Shown: positions 1-9,247, counted from the stretch's first letter. The stretch: 64,000 nt of DNA from Streptomyces sp. Root1304 (GCF_001426405.1 NZ_LMEP01000012.1:77948-141947), one strand, 5' to 3'. The notes: a model not told the origin generated them from the sequence alone. Made by a program: numbers and translations.

Positions 1-331
1 CTTCGAGCCCGTCCCGCCGGGCCTCTCGCCCGAGGCCGCCGCCCACATCCTGGGAACCCAGGCCAACGTCTGGACCGAGGTCATGGAGAACCGCTCCCGC
101 GTCGACTACCAGGTCTTCCCCCGCCTCGCCGCCTTCGCCGAGGTCGCCTGGTCCGCGCTCCCCGCGCCGGCGGCGCGCGACTACCCGGCCTTCGAGCGCC
201 GGATGCGCACCCACTACCGCCGCCTGGACGCCCTCGGCGTCGACTACCGGCCGCCCGCCGGACCCCACCCCCGGCAGCGGCGCCCCGGGGTCCTCGGGCG
301 CCCCCTGGAAGGGACGCCCCCGATCGTGTGA
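1..331 (+). CDS. beta-N-acetylhexosaminidase (GH20), C-terminal fragment
   Basis: Partial gene cut by the window edge; the reading frame enters at base 2. The visible 109 residues carry the conserved GH20 C-terminal signature GTQANVWTE followed by DYQVFPRLAAFAEVAW, in which the Trp and Glu/Asp residues line the GlcNAc-binding pocket of the barrel. The family removes terminal N-acetylhexosamine from chitin oligomers and glycans. In streptomycetes such enzymes are typically secreted and DasR-controlled, but the promoter and signal peptide lie outside this window. The last 25 residues are an Arg/Pro/Gly-rich tail without motifs. The gene fits functionally with the GlcNAc PTS near 52-55 kb. Confidence 0.88.
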   Translation, partial: FEPVPPGLSPEAAAHILGTQANVWTEVMENRSRVDYQVFPRLAAFAEVAWSALPAPAARDYPAFERRMRTHYRRLDALGVDYRPPAGPHPRQRRPGVLGRPLEGTPPIV

Positions 332-556
332 GGGACCCGACATCCCCCTTCACCCAAGAGCGGCGAAACGGAAGTTACCGTCGCTCCTCGGGGCGTCCCG
401 GACGGAACAGTCCTTCGCGGGCCCTCGCGCCGGACCGCTCGGAAGATGTGCCAGAGTTGCCACGTCCGGCCTGTGAGCACGTACGGTACGCCCACACGCA
501 GGCGGGACCGCCGGGCACAGTCGGGGACCACCGGGACACCGGGAAGGGGCAGCGGG

Positions 557-1432
557 TTGACCACGCACGCACCACAGACGGCGCAGTCCGTGACGCTGCC
601 CGCCTCGCTCGACGAGGCCGTGGCGGCGCTCACGGCCATGCCGGCCGCCGTCCCCGTCGCGGGTGGCACCGACCTGATGGCCGCCGTCAACAAGGGCCAG
701 CTCCGCCCCGCCGGACTCGTCGGCCTGAGCCGCATCAACGAGATCCGCGGCTGGCAGTACCAGGACGGCCACGCCCTCCTCGGCGCGGGCCTCACCCACG
801 CCCGGATGGGCCGCCCCGACTTCGCGGCCCTCATCCCGGCCCTCGCCGCCGCCTCCCGCGCGGCCGGGCCGCCCCAGATCCGCAACGCCGGCACCCTCGG
901 CGGCAACGTCGTCACCGCCGCGCCCACCGGCGACTCGCTGCCCGTCCTCGCCGCCCTGGAGGCCGACCTCGTCGTCCTCGGGCCGCTCGGCACCCGCGAG
1001 ATCCCCGTCTCCCACCTGCTCGCGGGCCGCGACCTGCTGGCCCCCGGCGAGCTCGTCGCCTTCGTCCGCGTCCCGCTGCTCCACGCCCCCCAGGTCTTCG
1101 TCAAGGCCACCGGCCGCACCGGCCCGGCCCGCGCCACCGCCTCCGTCGCCGTCGTCCTCGACCCGGCCCGGCGCGGGGTGCGCTGCGCGGTCGGCGCCGT
1201 CGCCCCGATGCCGCTGCGCCCGCTGGAGGCGGAGCGCTGGATCGCCTCGCTGGTGGACTGGGACAACGACCGGGGCCTCGCCCCGGAGGCGCTGGCGGCC
1301 TTCGGCGAGTACGTCGCCGCCGCCTGCATCCCGGACCCGCCGGGCGACGAAGCGTTGCCCCCGGCCGTACTGCACCTGCGGCGCACGGTCGCCGCACTCG
1401 CCCGACGGGCACTGGGGAGGGCACTGTCGTGA
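557..1432 (+). CDS. FAD-binding subunit of a xanthine dehydrogenase-family molybdoenzyme
   Basis: First gene of a three-gene operon in the order FAD, 2Fe-2S, molybdenum subunit (CoxM/S/L-type). The protein carries the FAD-domain signatures AGGTDLMA near the N-terminus and QIRNAGTLGGNVVTAAPTGD in the middle, which bind the FAD pyrophosphate. Its 291 residues match CoxM/YagS-type subunits. I chose TTG 557 because GGAAGGGG lies seven bases upstream and conserved sequence begins right after it; a longer ATG frame from 446 would add an unconserved, basic leader. The stop overlaps the next start as GTGA. It should pass electrons from the iron-sulfur subunit to an acceptor in the cytoplasm. The substrate cannot be read from this chain. 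Confidence 0.88.
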   Translation: MTTHAPQTAQSVTLPASLDEAVAALTAMPAAVPVAGGTDLMAAVNKGQLRPAGLVGLSRINEIRGWQYQDGHALLGAGLTHARMGRPDFAALIPALAAASRAAGPPQIRNAGTLGGNVVTAAPTGDSLPVLAALEADLVVLGPLGTREIPVSHLLAGRDLLAPGELVAFVRVPLLHAPQVFVKATGRTGPARATASVAVVLDPARRGVRCAVGAVAPMPLRPLEAERWIASLVDWDNDRGLAPEALAAFGEYVAAACIPDPPGDEALPPAVLHLRRTVAALARRALGRALS

Positions 1433-2949
1433 GCAGCAACGAAGAGCAGCACCGGAACCCGGGCGGCTGGGAGCCGATCCCGCAGAGCGAGGGGTACGAC
1501 GGCGACGCGACGGCGTTCGTCCAGCTGCCGCCGGACTTCATGCTGGACGGCGTCCCGCTGGAGGCGCCGGGCCACGGCTACGTACCGCCGATGATCACCC
1601 CGCTCCAGCCCCTCACCCCGACGGCGGCGACGGACCCGGCGGCGACGGGCTCGTGGACGGTCCATCTGCCGACGCAGGCGGAGCAGACGCAGTACTTCGA
1701 CGGGAACGAGTACGTCGAGGGGACGGAGCAGGGGTTCGGGGGCGCCGAGCAGGGAACGTCGTTCCCTGGCGCGGAGCAGGAGCGGTTCAGGCCGCCCGCG
1801 TACGTGGACCGGGTCGGGCACCCCGCGGACGTCGGCCGGGCCGGGGAGGCCGGGCACGCCGAGTACCTGACGCAGGACCCGCACGCGACCGCCGAGTGGC
1901 GCTTCACGGAGGCGGCGGCGCCGGCCGTCGACCCCGGCGCGACCGGACAGTGGTCGATTCCGGTCGTACCGGATCAGGTCGTGACGGACGCGGGCGTACC
2001 GGAAGCGGTCGCACCGGACGCGGTCGTGCCGGGCGTGGGTGGCGCGGTCGAGGGGAGCGCGGAGCAGGGCGAGTTCGCCGCCGCGCCCGTCAGGCCGTAC
2101 GCCGAGGCCCCGGCGACCCTGCCGGGCGGCGCTCCGGCGCCGTGGGCGCTGCCGGAGGAGCCGGTCGCGGAGACCGTCGCCGACGAGGAGCCGGCCGAGG
2201 AGCCGGCCGAGGCGGTGGAGGACGCGGACGCGGACACCGCCGCAACCGACGCCGACGCTCATGTCGTGGACGGCGGCGAGACGCCCGATGAACCGGGCGC
2301 TCCCGACCCCGACTCCGAACCCGCGCCTCCCGAGGACGTCGTCGAGCCCGCCGCGGGCGTCGCCTTCGCGTCCACCGACAGCGACGAGCACCCCCACACC
2401 TCGTACACCCTCCGGGTCAACGGCGCCGACCGGCCCGTCACCGGTTCCTGGATCGGCGAGTCGCTGCTCTACGTGCTGCGCGAGCGGCTCGGGCTCGCCG
2501 GGGCCAAGGACGGCTGCTCGCAGGGCGAGTGCGGCGCGTGCAACGTGCAGGTCGACGGCCGGCTCGTCGCCTCCTGCCTGGTCCCGGCCGCGACCGCGGC
2601 CGGGAGCGAGGTCCGGACGGTCGAGGGCCTCGCGGTCGACGGCGAACCCTCCGACGTGCAGCGGGCGATGGCGAAGTGCGGCACGGTCCAGTGCGGCTTC
2701 TGCATCCCCGGCATGTGCATGACGGTGCATGACCTCCTGGAGGGCAACCACGCCCCCACGGAGCTGGAGGCGCGTCAGGCGCTCGCCGGCAACCTGTGCC
2801 GCTGCTCCGGCTACCGGGGCGTGCTCGAAGCCGTACGGGACGTCGTCGCCGAGCGCGAGGCGAGCGCGGCGGCCACCGCGCACGAGGGCTCCGACGAGCC
2901 CCGTGTCCCGCACCAGATTCCCCACGCGCACGACGGAGGCATGGCGTGA
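1429..2949 (+). CDS. 2Fe-2S subunit of xanthine dehydrogenase-family enzyme with long acidic N-terminal extension
   Basis: The last ~180 residues (about 325-506) form a normal two-cluster subunit. A plant-type ferredoxin domain with CSQGECGAC and a distal Cys is followed by the helical domain with CGFCIPGMC and LCRC. Before it lie about 320 residues rich in Glu, Asp, Ala, Pro and Gly with no recognisable fold, whereas typical CoxS-type subunits are ~160-170 residues in total. The extension is in frame with no internal stop, and the GTG start overlaps the upstream stop (GTGA), so translational coupling supports the long form. An internal start near residue 320 would give a normal-length protein; I see no strong ribosome site there. 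The stop again overlaps the next GTG. Confidence 0.85.
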   Translation: MSSNEEQHRNPGGWEPIPQSEGYDGDATAFVQLPPDFMLDGVPLEAPGHGYVPPMITPLQPLTPTAATDPAATGSWTVHLPTQAEQTQYFDGNEYVEGTEQGFGGAEQGTSFPGAEQERFRPPAYVDRVGHPADVGRAGEAGHAEYLTQDPHATAEWRFTEAAAPAVDPGATGQWSIPVVPDQVVTDAGVPEAVAPDAVVPGVGGAVEGSAEQGEFAAAPVRPYAEAPATLPGGAPAPWALPEEPVAETVADEEPAEEPAEAVEDADADTAATDADAHVVDGGETPDEPGAPDPDSEPAPPEDVVEPAAGVAFASTDSDEHPHTSYTLRVNGADRPVTGSWIGESLLYVLRERLGLAGAKDGCSQGECGACNVQVDGRLVASCLVPAATAAGSEVRTVEGLAVDGEPSDVQRAMAKCGTVQCGFCIPGMCMTVHDLLEGNHAPTELEARQALAGNLCRCSGYRGVLEAVRDVVAEREASAAATAHEGSDEPRVPHQIPHAHDGGMA

Positions 2950-5285
2950 GCAGCGACGCGACCACCGCCGTTCCCACGGTTCCGGTCCCGGTGTCCGACC
3001 CGGCGGGGGCGGGCCCCCTGGGCCAGGAGCAGCCCCCGCACGGCCTCGGCACCTCGCTCCCGCAGGCCGAGGCGCGGGCGAAGACCGAGGGCACCTTCCC
3101 GTACGCCTCCGACCTGTGGGCCGAGGGCCTGCTGTGGGCGGCGATCCTGCGTTCCCCGCACCCCCACGCGCGCGTGGTCTCGGTCGACACGAGCGCCGCG
3201 ACGGCGATGCCGGGCGTGCGGGCCGTGGTGACGGCCGCGGACGTACCGGGCGCGGCGACGTACGGGCGGCAGGTCGCCGACCGGCCGGTCTTCGCCTCCG
3301 ACCTGGTCCGGCACCACGGCGAGGCGCTCGCCGCCGTCGCCGCCGACCACCCCGACACGGCCCGGCTGGCCGCCGCGGCGATCACCGTCGAGTACGAGGT
3401 GCTCGACCCGGTGACCGACCCGGAGAAGGCGTTCGAGGCCGAGGCGCTGCACCCCGACGGGAACCTGATCCGGCACATCCCGCTGCGCTTCGGGGACCCG
3501 GACGCGACCGGCGAGGTCGTGGTGGAGGGCCTGTACCGCATCGGACGGCAGGACCCGGCGCCGATCGGTGCCGAGGCGGGCCTCGCCGTACCGCGCCCGG
3601 ACGGCGGGGTGGAGCTCTACACCGCGTCCACGGACCCGCACACCGACCGGGACCTGGCCGCGGCCTGCTTCGGGCTGCCGGCCGACCAGGTCAAGCTGGT
3701 CGTGACCGGTGTCCCGGGCGCGACCGGAGACCGCGAGGACCCGGGCTTCCAGATCCCGCTGGGCCTGCTGGCGCTGCGGACCGGCTGCCCGGTCAAGCTC
3801 ACCGCCACGCGCGAGGAGTCCTTCCTCGGCCACGCGCACCGGCACCCGACCCTGCTGCGCTACCGGCACCACGCGGACGCGGAAGGGCGTCTGGTGAAGG
3901 TGGAGGCGCAGATCCTGCTCGACGCGGGCGCGTACGCGGACTCCTCGTCGGAGTCGCTCGCGGCGGCCGTGGCCTTCGCGTGCGGCCCGTACGTCGTCCC
4001 GCACGCCTTCGTCGAGGGCTGGGCGGTCCGTACGAACAACCCGCCGTCCGGCCATGTGCGGGGCGAGGGCGCGATGCAGGTGTGCGCGGCCTACGAGGCG
4101 CAGATGGACAAGCTGGCGGCGAAACTGGGCGTGGACCCGGCGGAGCTGCGGATGCGGAACGTCATGGCGACGGGCGACATCCTGCCCACCGGGCAGACGG
4201 TGACGTGCCCGGCACCGGTGGCCGAACTCCTGGCGGCCGTACGGGACTTCCCGCTCCCGGCGCTGCCGAAGGACACCCCGGAGGGGGACTGGCTGCTGCC
4301 CGGCGGCCCGGAGGGCGCGGGCGAACCCGGCGCGGTGCGGCGGGGCGTGGGCTACGCGCTGGGCATGGTGCACATGCTGGGCGCGGAGGGCGCCGACGAG
4401 GTCTCCACGGCGACCGTGCGGGTCCTGGACGGCGTGGCCACGGTCATCTGCTCGGCGGTGGACACCGGTTCGGGCTTCTCGACGCTCGCCCGCCAGATCG
4501 TGCAGGACACGCTGGGCATCGACGAGGTGCACGTCGCACCGGTGGACACCGACCAGCCGCCGGCGGGCCCGGCGGCGCACGGCCGCCACACCTGGGTCTC
4601 GGGCGGGGCGGTGGAGCGGGCGGCGAAGATGGTCCGCACGCAGCTCCTCCAGCCGCTGGCCCACCAGTTCGGGATGTCGACGGAGCTCCTCCAGATCACC
4701 GACGGCAAGATCACGTCCTACGACGGGGTGCTCTCGACGACGGTCACCGAGGCGATGGACGGCAAGGAACTCTGGGCCACGGCCCAGTGCCGCCCGCATC
4801 CGACGGAGCCGCTGGACGAGGCGGGCCAGGGCGACGCGTTCGTGGGCCTGGCGTTCTGCGCGATCCGCGCGGTCGTGGACGTGGACATCGAGCTCGGCGC
4901 CGTGCGCGTGGTGGAGATGGCCGTCGCGCAGGACGTCGGCCGGATCCTCAACCCGGCGCAGCTCAACGCCCGCATCGAGGCGGGCGTCACGCAGGGCGTG
5001 GGCGCGGCGCTCACGGAGAACCTGCGCACGGCCCGCGGTCTGGTGCGGCACCCCGACTTCACGGGGTACGCACTCCCGACATCCCTGGATGCCCCGGACA
5101 TTCGCATCGTGAAACTGGTCGAGGAACGCGACGTGGTCGCGCCCTTCGGCGCGAAGGCGGCGAGCGCGATCCCGGTCGTCACCTCACCCGCCGCAGTGGC
5201 CTCAGCGGTACGCGCGGCGACGGGCCGCCCGGTCAACCGCCTCCCGATCCGCCCCCAGGCGGCCGTCGCCGTGCCCAATTCGTAA
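2946..5285 (+). CDS. molybdopterin-binding subunit, xanthine dehydrogenase/aldehyde oxidase family, atypical active site
   Basis: A 779-residue chain with the a/b-hammerhead domain (about residues 35-150) and the molybdopterin-binding domain after it. Recognisable family blocks are the RGEGAMQV segment, MDKLAAKLGVDPAELRMRN and AQDVGRILNPAQL. Two hallmark motifs are altered. The glycine-rich GGGFGGK-type loop reads GVPGATGDREDPGF, and the GAKGVGE block carrying the catalytic Glu reads GAKAASA (735-741), so the Glu position is Ala. It is therefore a divergent clade; true xanthine oxidation is doubtful and the substrate is unknown. The GTG start at 2946 overlaps the previous stop, completing a coupled operon. 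Confidence 0.85.
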   Translation: MSSDATTAVPTVPVPVSDPAGAGPLGQEQPPHGLGTSLPQAEARAKTEGTFPYASDLWAEGLLWAAILRSPHPHARVVSVDTSAATAMPGVRAVVTAADVPGAATYGRQVADRPVFASDLVRHHGEALAAVAADHPDTARLAAAAITVEYEVLDPVTDPEKAFEAEALHPDGNLIRHIPLRFGDPDATGEVVVEGLYRIGRQDPAPIGAEAGLAVPRPDGGVELYTASTDPHTDRDLAAACFGLPADQVKLVVTGVPGATGDREDPGFQIPLGLLALRTGCPVKLTATREESFLGHAHRHPTLLRYRHHADAEGRLVKVEAQILLDAGAYADSSSESLAAAVAFACGPYVVPHAFVEGWAVRTNNPPSGHVRGEGAMQVCAAYEAQMDKLAAKLGVDPAELRMRNVMATGDILPTGQTVTCPAPVAELLAAVRDFPLPALPKDTPEGDWLLPGGPEGAGEPGAVRRGVGYALGMVHMLGAEGADEVSTATVRVLDGVATVICSAVDTGSGFSTLARQIVQDTLGIDEVHVAPVDTDQPPAGPAAHGRHTWVSGGAVERAAKMVRTQLLQPLAHQFGMSTELLQITDGKITSYDGVLSTTVTEAMDGKELWATAQCRPHPTEPLDEAGQGDAFVGLAFCAIRAVVDVDIELGAVRVVEMAVAQDVGRILNPAQLNARIEAGVTQGVGAALTENLRTARGLVRHPDFTGYALPTSLDAPDIRIVKLVEERDVVAPFGAKAASAIPVVTSPAAVASAVRAATGRPVNRLPIRPQAAVAVPNS

Positions 5286-5405
5286 CCATGTGATGTCCGT
5301 TGCTTGTGCAACCGGGAGATGCGGACTGTCGTCGTTCCTGACTACAGTGGACTTCTGGATGTGTGCCGTGCACGGCATGGTGGTTCACGGGGGAGGGACA
5401 CGGAC
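5286..5405 (+). promoter_or_regulatory. upstream region of the WXG/ESX-like block
   Basis: This 120-bp gap separates the molybdoenzyme operon from the WXG-like block and is less GC-rich than its flanks. It ends in GGGGGAGGGACA, a good ribosome site for the next ATG. No hairpin strong enough to call a terminator was seen. It most likely holds the promoter of the six-gene block, but I cannot assign -35/-10 boxes securely. Confidence 0.35.
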
Positions 5406-5897
5406 ATGCGAGCTGAGTTGGATGGGATGACGTCCGGGATGCGGACGCAGGCCGTCAAGTACAGCGCCGACTCCATGGCTGAGTTCAAGAAGGGGATCGA
5501 CAAGCTCATCACCGAGCTCGACGCGACGATGACGCTGACGGCCGGTCCGAACAGCACCGTGTCGGCGATCGACCGGAGCAAGTTCGGTGGTGGCGGCGCC
5601 GCTTGGGCCGAGGCGCAGAGCGCCTACGCCTCGTACGCCAAGGTGCGCAAGAGCCTGGTGGACCTGTCCAAGCTCCTCAAGGACTGCCTGGAAGGGCTCG
5701 GCATCGCGGTCGTGGCCTCCCAGGGCGGCATCGAGGCGATGGACGAGGACATCAAGCTGAAGATGCGCGGCATCTACGAACGCACGAAGGACGCGCACGA
5801 CAAGTCGCAGGCGCAGCAGCAGGGTGCCGGCCAGGGCAAGCCGGCGGACAGCGGCAGCGAGGGCACCTCGGGCGGCGACGGCGGCTCCTACCAGTAG
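5406..5897 (+). CDS. WXG100/ESX-like helical protein
   Basis: A 163-residue, mostly helical protein with a long first helix (about residues 5-45), a Gly-rich turn GGGGAAWAE near residue 60, and a second helical stretch. This hairpin layout and size recall WXG100/ESX secretion substrates, although a strict W-x-G is absent. The tail is low-complexity Gln/Gly/Ser. I chose ATG 5406 because GGGAGG lies about nine bases upstream. It is the first gene of a same-strand block with a PPE-like protein, a mycosin-like protease and two further WXG-motif proteins. A role as substrate or partner in a type VII-like pathway is inference from context and helical pattern. Confidence 0.6.
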   Translation: MRAELDGMTSGMRTQAVKYSADSMAEFKKGIDKLITELDATMTLTAGPNSTVSAIDRSKFGGGGAAWAEAQSAYASYAKVRKSLVDLSKLLKDCLEGLGIAVVASQGGIEAMDEDIKLKMRGIYERTKDAHDKSQAQQQGAGQGKPADSGSEGTSGGDGGSYQ

Positions 5898-5937
5898 GCG
5901 CGCACGAGACATCGGGGACACGGGGAAGAGGCGAAGG

Positions 5938-7452
5938 ATGATTCCGGCAGACGGCGGCGACGGCGGCGGCGGGTACAGCGGGACCAATTTCCGCGCCATG
6001 GATCACCAGACGATGCTGGCGTGGCTCGACGAGGCCAGTACGTTCTACGTCGGCGACGCGGCCGACGTGCTGCGCTCGACCGGCCAGAAGCTGACGGACA
6101 TGGCCGATCTGCTCGTCAGGCGCATGAAGGACATGGAGTGGGAGGGCGAGGCGGAGAAGGCGTTCTCCGAGTGGGCCCTCTCGGTGGCCAAGTCGACCTC
6201 GGATCTCGGCACGTACAGCGACAACGGTGCGTACTGGATGGACGGCAATGCCGAGGCCATCGGCGCTGCGGCCAGTGCCATCCCCAGGTACACCTCGTAC
6301 GCGAGCGCCAAGGCGAACCTGGAAGCCGCGATCAAGTACCACAACGACCCGGACGCGCAGACCGTGGCCCGCGAGGCGAAGAAGGCGAGCGACGATCTCG
6401 CGGTCATCGAGGGCCAGCAGGAGAAGAACCGGCTGGCGGCCGCTGCCGAGATGGAGCGGCTCTCGTCCACGTACGGCTGGAACAGCCAGCAGATGTCGAA
6501 CCAGCAGCCGCCGACGTTCCCTCCGCCGCCCGGGGCGTTCGTTCCGAAGGACCGGGACGGCCGGGGCGGTACCGAGTACATCGGCTACTCCCCGCAGAAC
6601 GAAACCCGCTCCACGGGTACGGACTCGGGTACGACGACGACGCAGCAGACGCGGTCGTATCAGGACACGACGCGGGCCACGTCCGACACGCAGACCTCCG
6701 TGCCGCCGTCCCAGGACACGACCGGACCGACGCGTGTCATCCGTCCCGAGGTCCGGCCCGACGCGCCCGTCGACCTCGGCATCGACAGCGTGGACACCCT
6801 CCCGCAGCCGACCACGACCAACCCGACGACGCACACCCCGGGCGGCCCGCCGCCGCTCACCAAGCCGGACGGCGGCACGCCCCCGTTCGTGACGCCCACC
6901 GGCGTCCCTCCCTTCACCGGGAAGGGCGGCCCCGGGCCGCTGACTCCCACCGGCCCCGTCACCGGCGGCACGCGCAACCCGCTGAGCACCGGCCGCGGCC
7001 TCCCCGGTCCGCTGGGGGGCGCCCGCGAGGGCATCAGCGGCGGTCGTGCGGTGCCCAACTCGCAGGGGCGCCCGCAGACCGGCCTCCCGCGAAGCACCGT
7101 CATCGGCAACGAGCAGACCGGCGGCCGCAACGGCACGGGCATGGGCCGCGGCGGCATGGGCGGCGGTATGGGCGGCCACATGGGTGGCACGGGCGCCGGC
7201 CAGAGCGGCATCAGCGGCGGACGCCGCCTCGCCGGTGAGACCGGCGGGGTCGTCGGCGGCAAGGCGCAGCGCGCCGGCGCCACCGGTGGCGCCGGCCGCC
7301 CGTTCACGCCGGGCGGTTCCGGCCTCGTGCGCGGCGGCGCCACGAAGCCCGGCGACCGCGAGGAGCAGAACGGAGAGCGTCCCGACTACCTCGTCGAGGA
7401 CGAGGAGACCTGGCAGCAGGGCCGCCGCGTGGCGCCGCCCGTCATCGACTGA
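5938..7452 (+). CDS. PPE/WXG-like protein with proline- and glycine-rich tail
   Basis: A 504-residue protein. The first ~180 residues are predicted helical and contain the turn motif MEWEGEAEKAF (W68-E-G70), the classic W-x-G between two helices. From about residue 185 it is Pro/Thr/Gly-rich low complexity with many GG and PP runs, ending in an acidic segment. This matches streptomycete proteins annotated as PPE-domain/type VII-associated: a helical N-terminal module and a long disordered tail. ATG 5938 follows a purine-rich GAAGAGGCGAAGG. It lies 40 bp after the WXG-like gene and 17 bp before the mycosin-like protease, so co-transcription is likely. Confidence 0.65.
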   Translation: MIPADGGDGGGGYSGTNFRAMDHQTMLAWLDEASTFYVGDAADVLRSTGQKLTDMADLLVRRMKDMEWEGEAEKAFSEWALSVAKSTSDLGTYSDNGAYWMDGNAEAIGAAASAIPRYTSYASAKANLEAAIKYHNDPDAQTVAREAKKASDDLAVIEGQQEKNRLAAAAEMERLSSTYGWNSQQMSNQQPPTFPPPPGAFVPKDRDGRGGTEYIGYSPQNETRSTGTDSGTTTTQQTRSYQDTTRATSDTQTSVPPSQDTTGPTRVIRPEVRPDAPVDLGIDSVDTLPQPTTTNPTTHTPGGPPPLTKPDGGTPPFVTPTGVPPFTGKGGPGPLTPTGPVTGGTRNPLSTGRGLPGPLGGAREGISGGRAVPNSQGRPQTGLPRSTVIGNEQTGGRNGTGMGRGGMGGGMGGHMGGTGAGQSGISGGRRLAGETGGVVGGKAQRAGATGGAGRPFTPGGSGLVRGGATKPGDREEQNGERPDYLVEDEETWQQGRRVAPPVID

Positions 7453-7469
7453 TCAGCGCGAGGAAGCAG

Positions 7470-8723
7470 ATGCGTACCAGCAGTATTCGTCGGAGCCGTG
7501 CCCGAGTCACCGCCTCGGCCGCCTTGGGGATGCTGCTGGTGGGCATCGCATCCGTTCCCGCCCACGCGGAGGGCGTTCGGGCCAAGCAGTGGCATCTGGA
7601 CGCCTTCGGGGCCGAGAAGATCTGGCAGCTCAGCACCGGCGAGGGCGTGACCGTCGCGGTGATCGACTCCGGTGTGGACAAGAGCATCCCGGACCTTCGT
7701 GGCCGGGTGCTGGAAGGCAAGGATTTCGCGTCGAAGGAAGAGTCGGGAGATCAGTTCACCGACTACGACGGTCACGGTACGGGCCTTGCCGCCATGATCG
7801 CCGGTACCGGCGCGAGAGACGGCGGGAACGGAGCCTTCGGCCTGGCGCCGGGTGCCAAGATCCTCCCCGTCCGCGTTCCCGGTGTCTCCGGGGGCGACAC
7901 CAACATGGTCGAGGGCGAGGAGAGGTTCAACCGCATCGTCCCTCAGGCGATCAGGTATGCGACCGACTCCGGGGCCAAGGTCATCAACATCTCCCTTGGC
8001 ACCACCACGGGTTCGCAGGCACTCACCGATGCGGTGAAGTACGCCCTGGGCAAGGACTCCCTGGTCTTCGCCTCCGTCGGGAACAGCGGCGACAAGAGCA
8101 ACGCCGTCGAATACCCGGGGGCGACCCCCGGTGTGGTCGGTGTCGGCGCCTCCGACAACAAGGGGAAGCGCATCCCGATGTCCCAGCACGGCCCCCAGGT
8201 GGATGTCGTCGCCCCGGGTGTGGACATCGTGCACGCCTGCAGCGGAGGCACCGGCCTCTGCAAGTCCGTCGGTACCAGTGACGCCACCGCCCTCGCCTCC
8301 GCCTCCGCCGCGCTGCTCTGGTCGAAGCACCCCGACTGGACCAACAACCAGGTCCTGAAGGTCATGCTCAACACCGTCGCCGGGCCCAGCGGGGGTGAGA
8401 AGCGCAGTGATTACGTCGGCTTCGGTGCCCTTCGCCCCCTCCGCACCCTGAAGACGCCCGGCGACCCCGGCCCGGCCGACGTCCGGCCCATCGACGACCT
8501 CGCCGAGGCCGCCCCCCAGACCCCGACCGCCACGCCGACCGACCTGTCGTCGGCCGGCCCGGCCCCGTCGGAGTCCACTCCTGCCCCCGCCCCGGCCCCC
8601 CAGGCCGCCGCCACCGAAGACAGCGGCGGCAACACCGGCCTCTGGATCGGTCTCGGCATCGGCGCCGCCGTGCTCATCGGTGCCGCCGTCGCCGTTCCCG
8701 TCCTCCGTTCGCGGCGGAGCTGA
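7470..8723 (+). CDS. mycosin-like S8 subtilisin protease, membrane-anchored (type VII secretion-associated)
   Basis: A 417-residue precursor with a Sec signal (cleavage near AHA-EG, residues 31-34), a subtilisin domain and a C-terminal transmembrane helix (391-411) after a Pro/Ala linker, ending RSRRS. The catalytic triad is visible: D66 in VIDSGVD, H102 in DGHGTG and S270 in GTSDATA, with oxyanion-hole N205 in VGNSG. This architecture is that of mycosins (MycP), the proteases of mycobacterial ESX systems, which face the cell-wall side. The residue after GTS is Asp rather than the usual Met/Phe, so the loop is atypical. Lying between WXG/PPE-like genes, it probably processes or gates their export; that link is inferred. 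Confidence 0.88.
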   Translation: MRTSSIRRSRARVTASAALGMLLVGIASVPAHAEGVRAKQWHLDAFGAEKIWQLSTGEGVTVAVIDSGVDKSIPDLRGRVLEGKDFASKEESGDQFTDYDGHGTGLAAMIAGTGARDGGNGAFGLAPGAKILPVRVPGVSGGDTNMVEGEERFNRIVPQAIRYATDSGAKVINISLGTTTGSQALTDAVKYALGKDSLVFASVGNSGDKSNAVEYPGATPGVVGVGASDNKGKRIPMSQHGPQVDVVAPGVDIVHACSGGTGLCKSVGTSDATALASASAALLWSKHPDWTNNQVLKVMLNTVAGPSGGEKRSDYVGFGALRPLRTLKTPGDPGPADVRPIDDLAEAAPQTPTATPTDLSSAGPAPSESTPAPAPAPQAAATEDSGGNTGLWIGLGIGAAVLIGAAVAVPVLRSRRS

Positions 8724-8791
8724 GCCCGCCCGCCGTAGCCCGACCGCCCGCCTGCCGCCAGGCCGTACGTCACTCACCCATGGGGAAGCAC

Positions 8792-9211
8792 ATGTCGTTC
8801 GACGAGGAGTGGAGCCAAGTCCGCAGCGAAAGCGTTGCGATGAGGCTCAACAGCGTGCCCACCGACCCCGGCGGCGGTGGTGGTGGTGCCACCGACTACA
8901 AGGTGACCTCCGCCGAGCTGAAGGCCGTCGGCAACGAGGCCCAGGAGCTGTTCCACTGGTTCGAGCGGGACGCCTTCCACGCCGGCGCCCAGACCGACAC
9001 CGCCTCCAACAGCCTGGACGGCGACGGCTTCCGCACCGGTTCGGCGATGTGGACCATGTGGGACACCTGGCGCGGCCAGGCCGAGACGCTCCTCAGCGCC
9101 TGCGCGCACATCCACAACCACCTCGAAGACACCGTCATCAGCCACGACAACCACGAAGAAGTGCTGGTGACGAACTTCTCCATGTCCACGATCGACAAGC
9201 ACTTCAAGTGA
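8792..9211 (+). CDS. small WXG-motif protein
   Basis: A 139-residue soluble protein of unknown function. It has a Gly-rich loop near residues 28-33, two predicted helical segments, and MWDTWRGQAETLL, where W-R-G sits in a helix-turn position as in WXG100 proteins. No signal peptide is present. Two starts are possible: ATG 8780 has no ribosome site, while ATG 8792 is preceded by GGGGAAG at very short spacing, so I used 8792. It is 36 bp upstream of a large WXG-motif protein; such pairs are often heterodimeric partners or chaperones. That partnership is inferred. Confidence 0.6.
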   Translation: MSFDEEWSQVRSESVAMRLNSVPTDPGGGGGGATDYKVTSAELKAVGNEAQELFHWFERDAFHAGAQTDTASNSLDGDGFRTGSAMWTMWDTWRGQAETLLSACAHIHNHLEDTVISHDNHEEVLVTNFSMSTIDKHFK

Positions 9212-9247
9212 GCCGACGCCGGTAACAGCGGCTGACGAGGGATACAG

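Noticed and set aside
244..2931. Minus-strand open frame of 895 codons opposite the molybdoenzyme operon
   Set aside because: Arg/Gly/Val-rich shadow of conserved plus-strand genes; no ribosome site or domain, typical of high-GC antisense frames.
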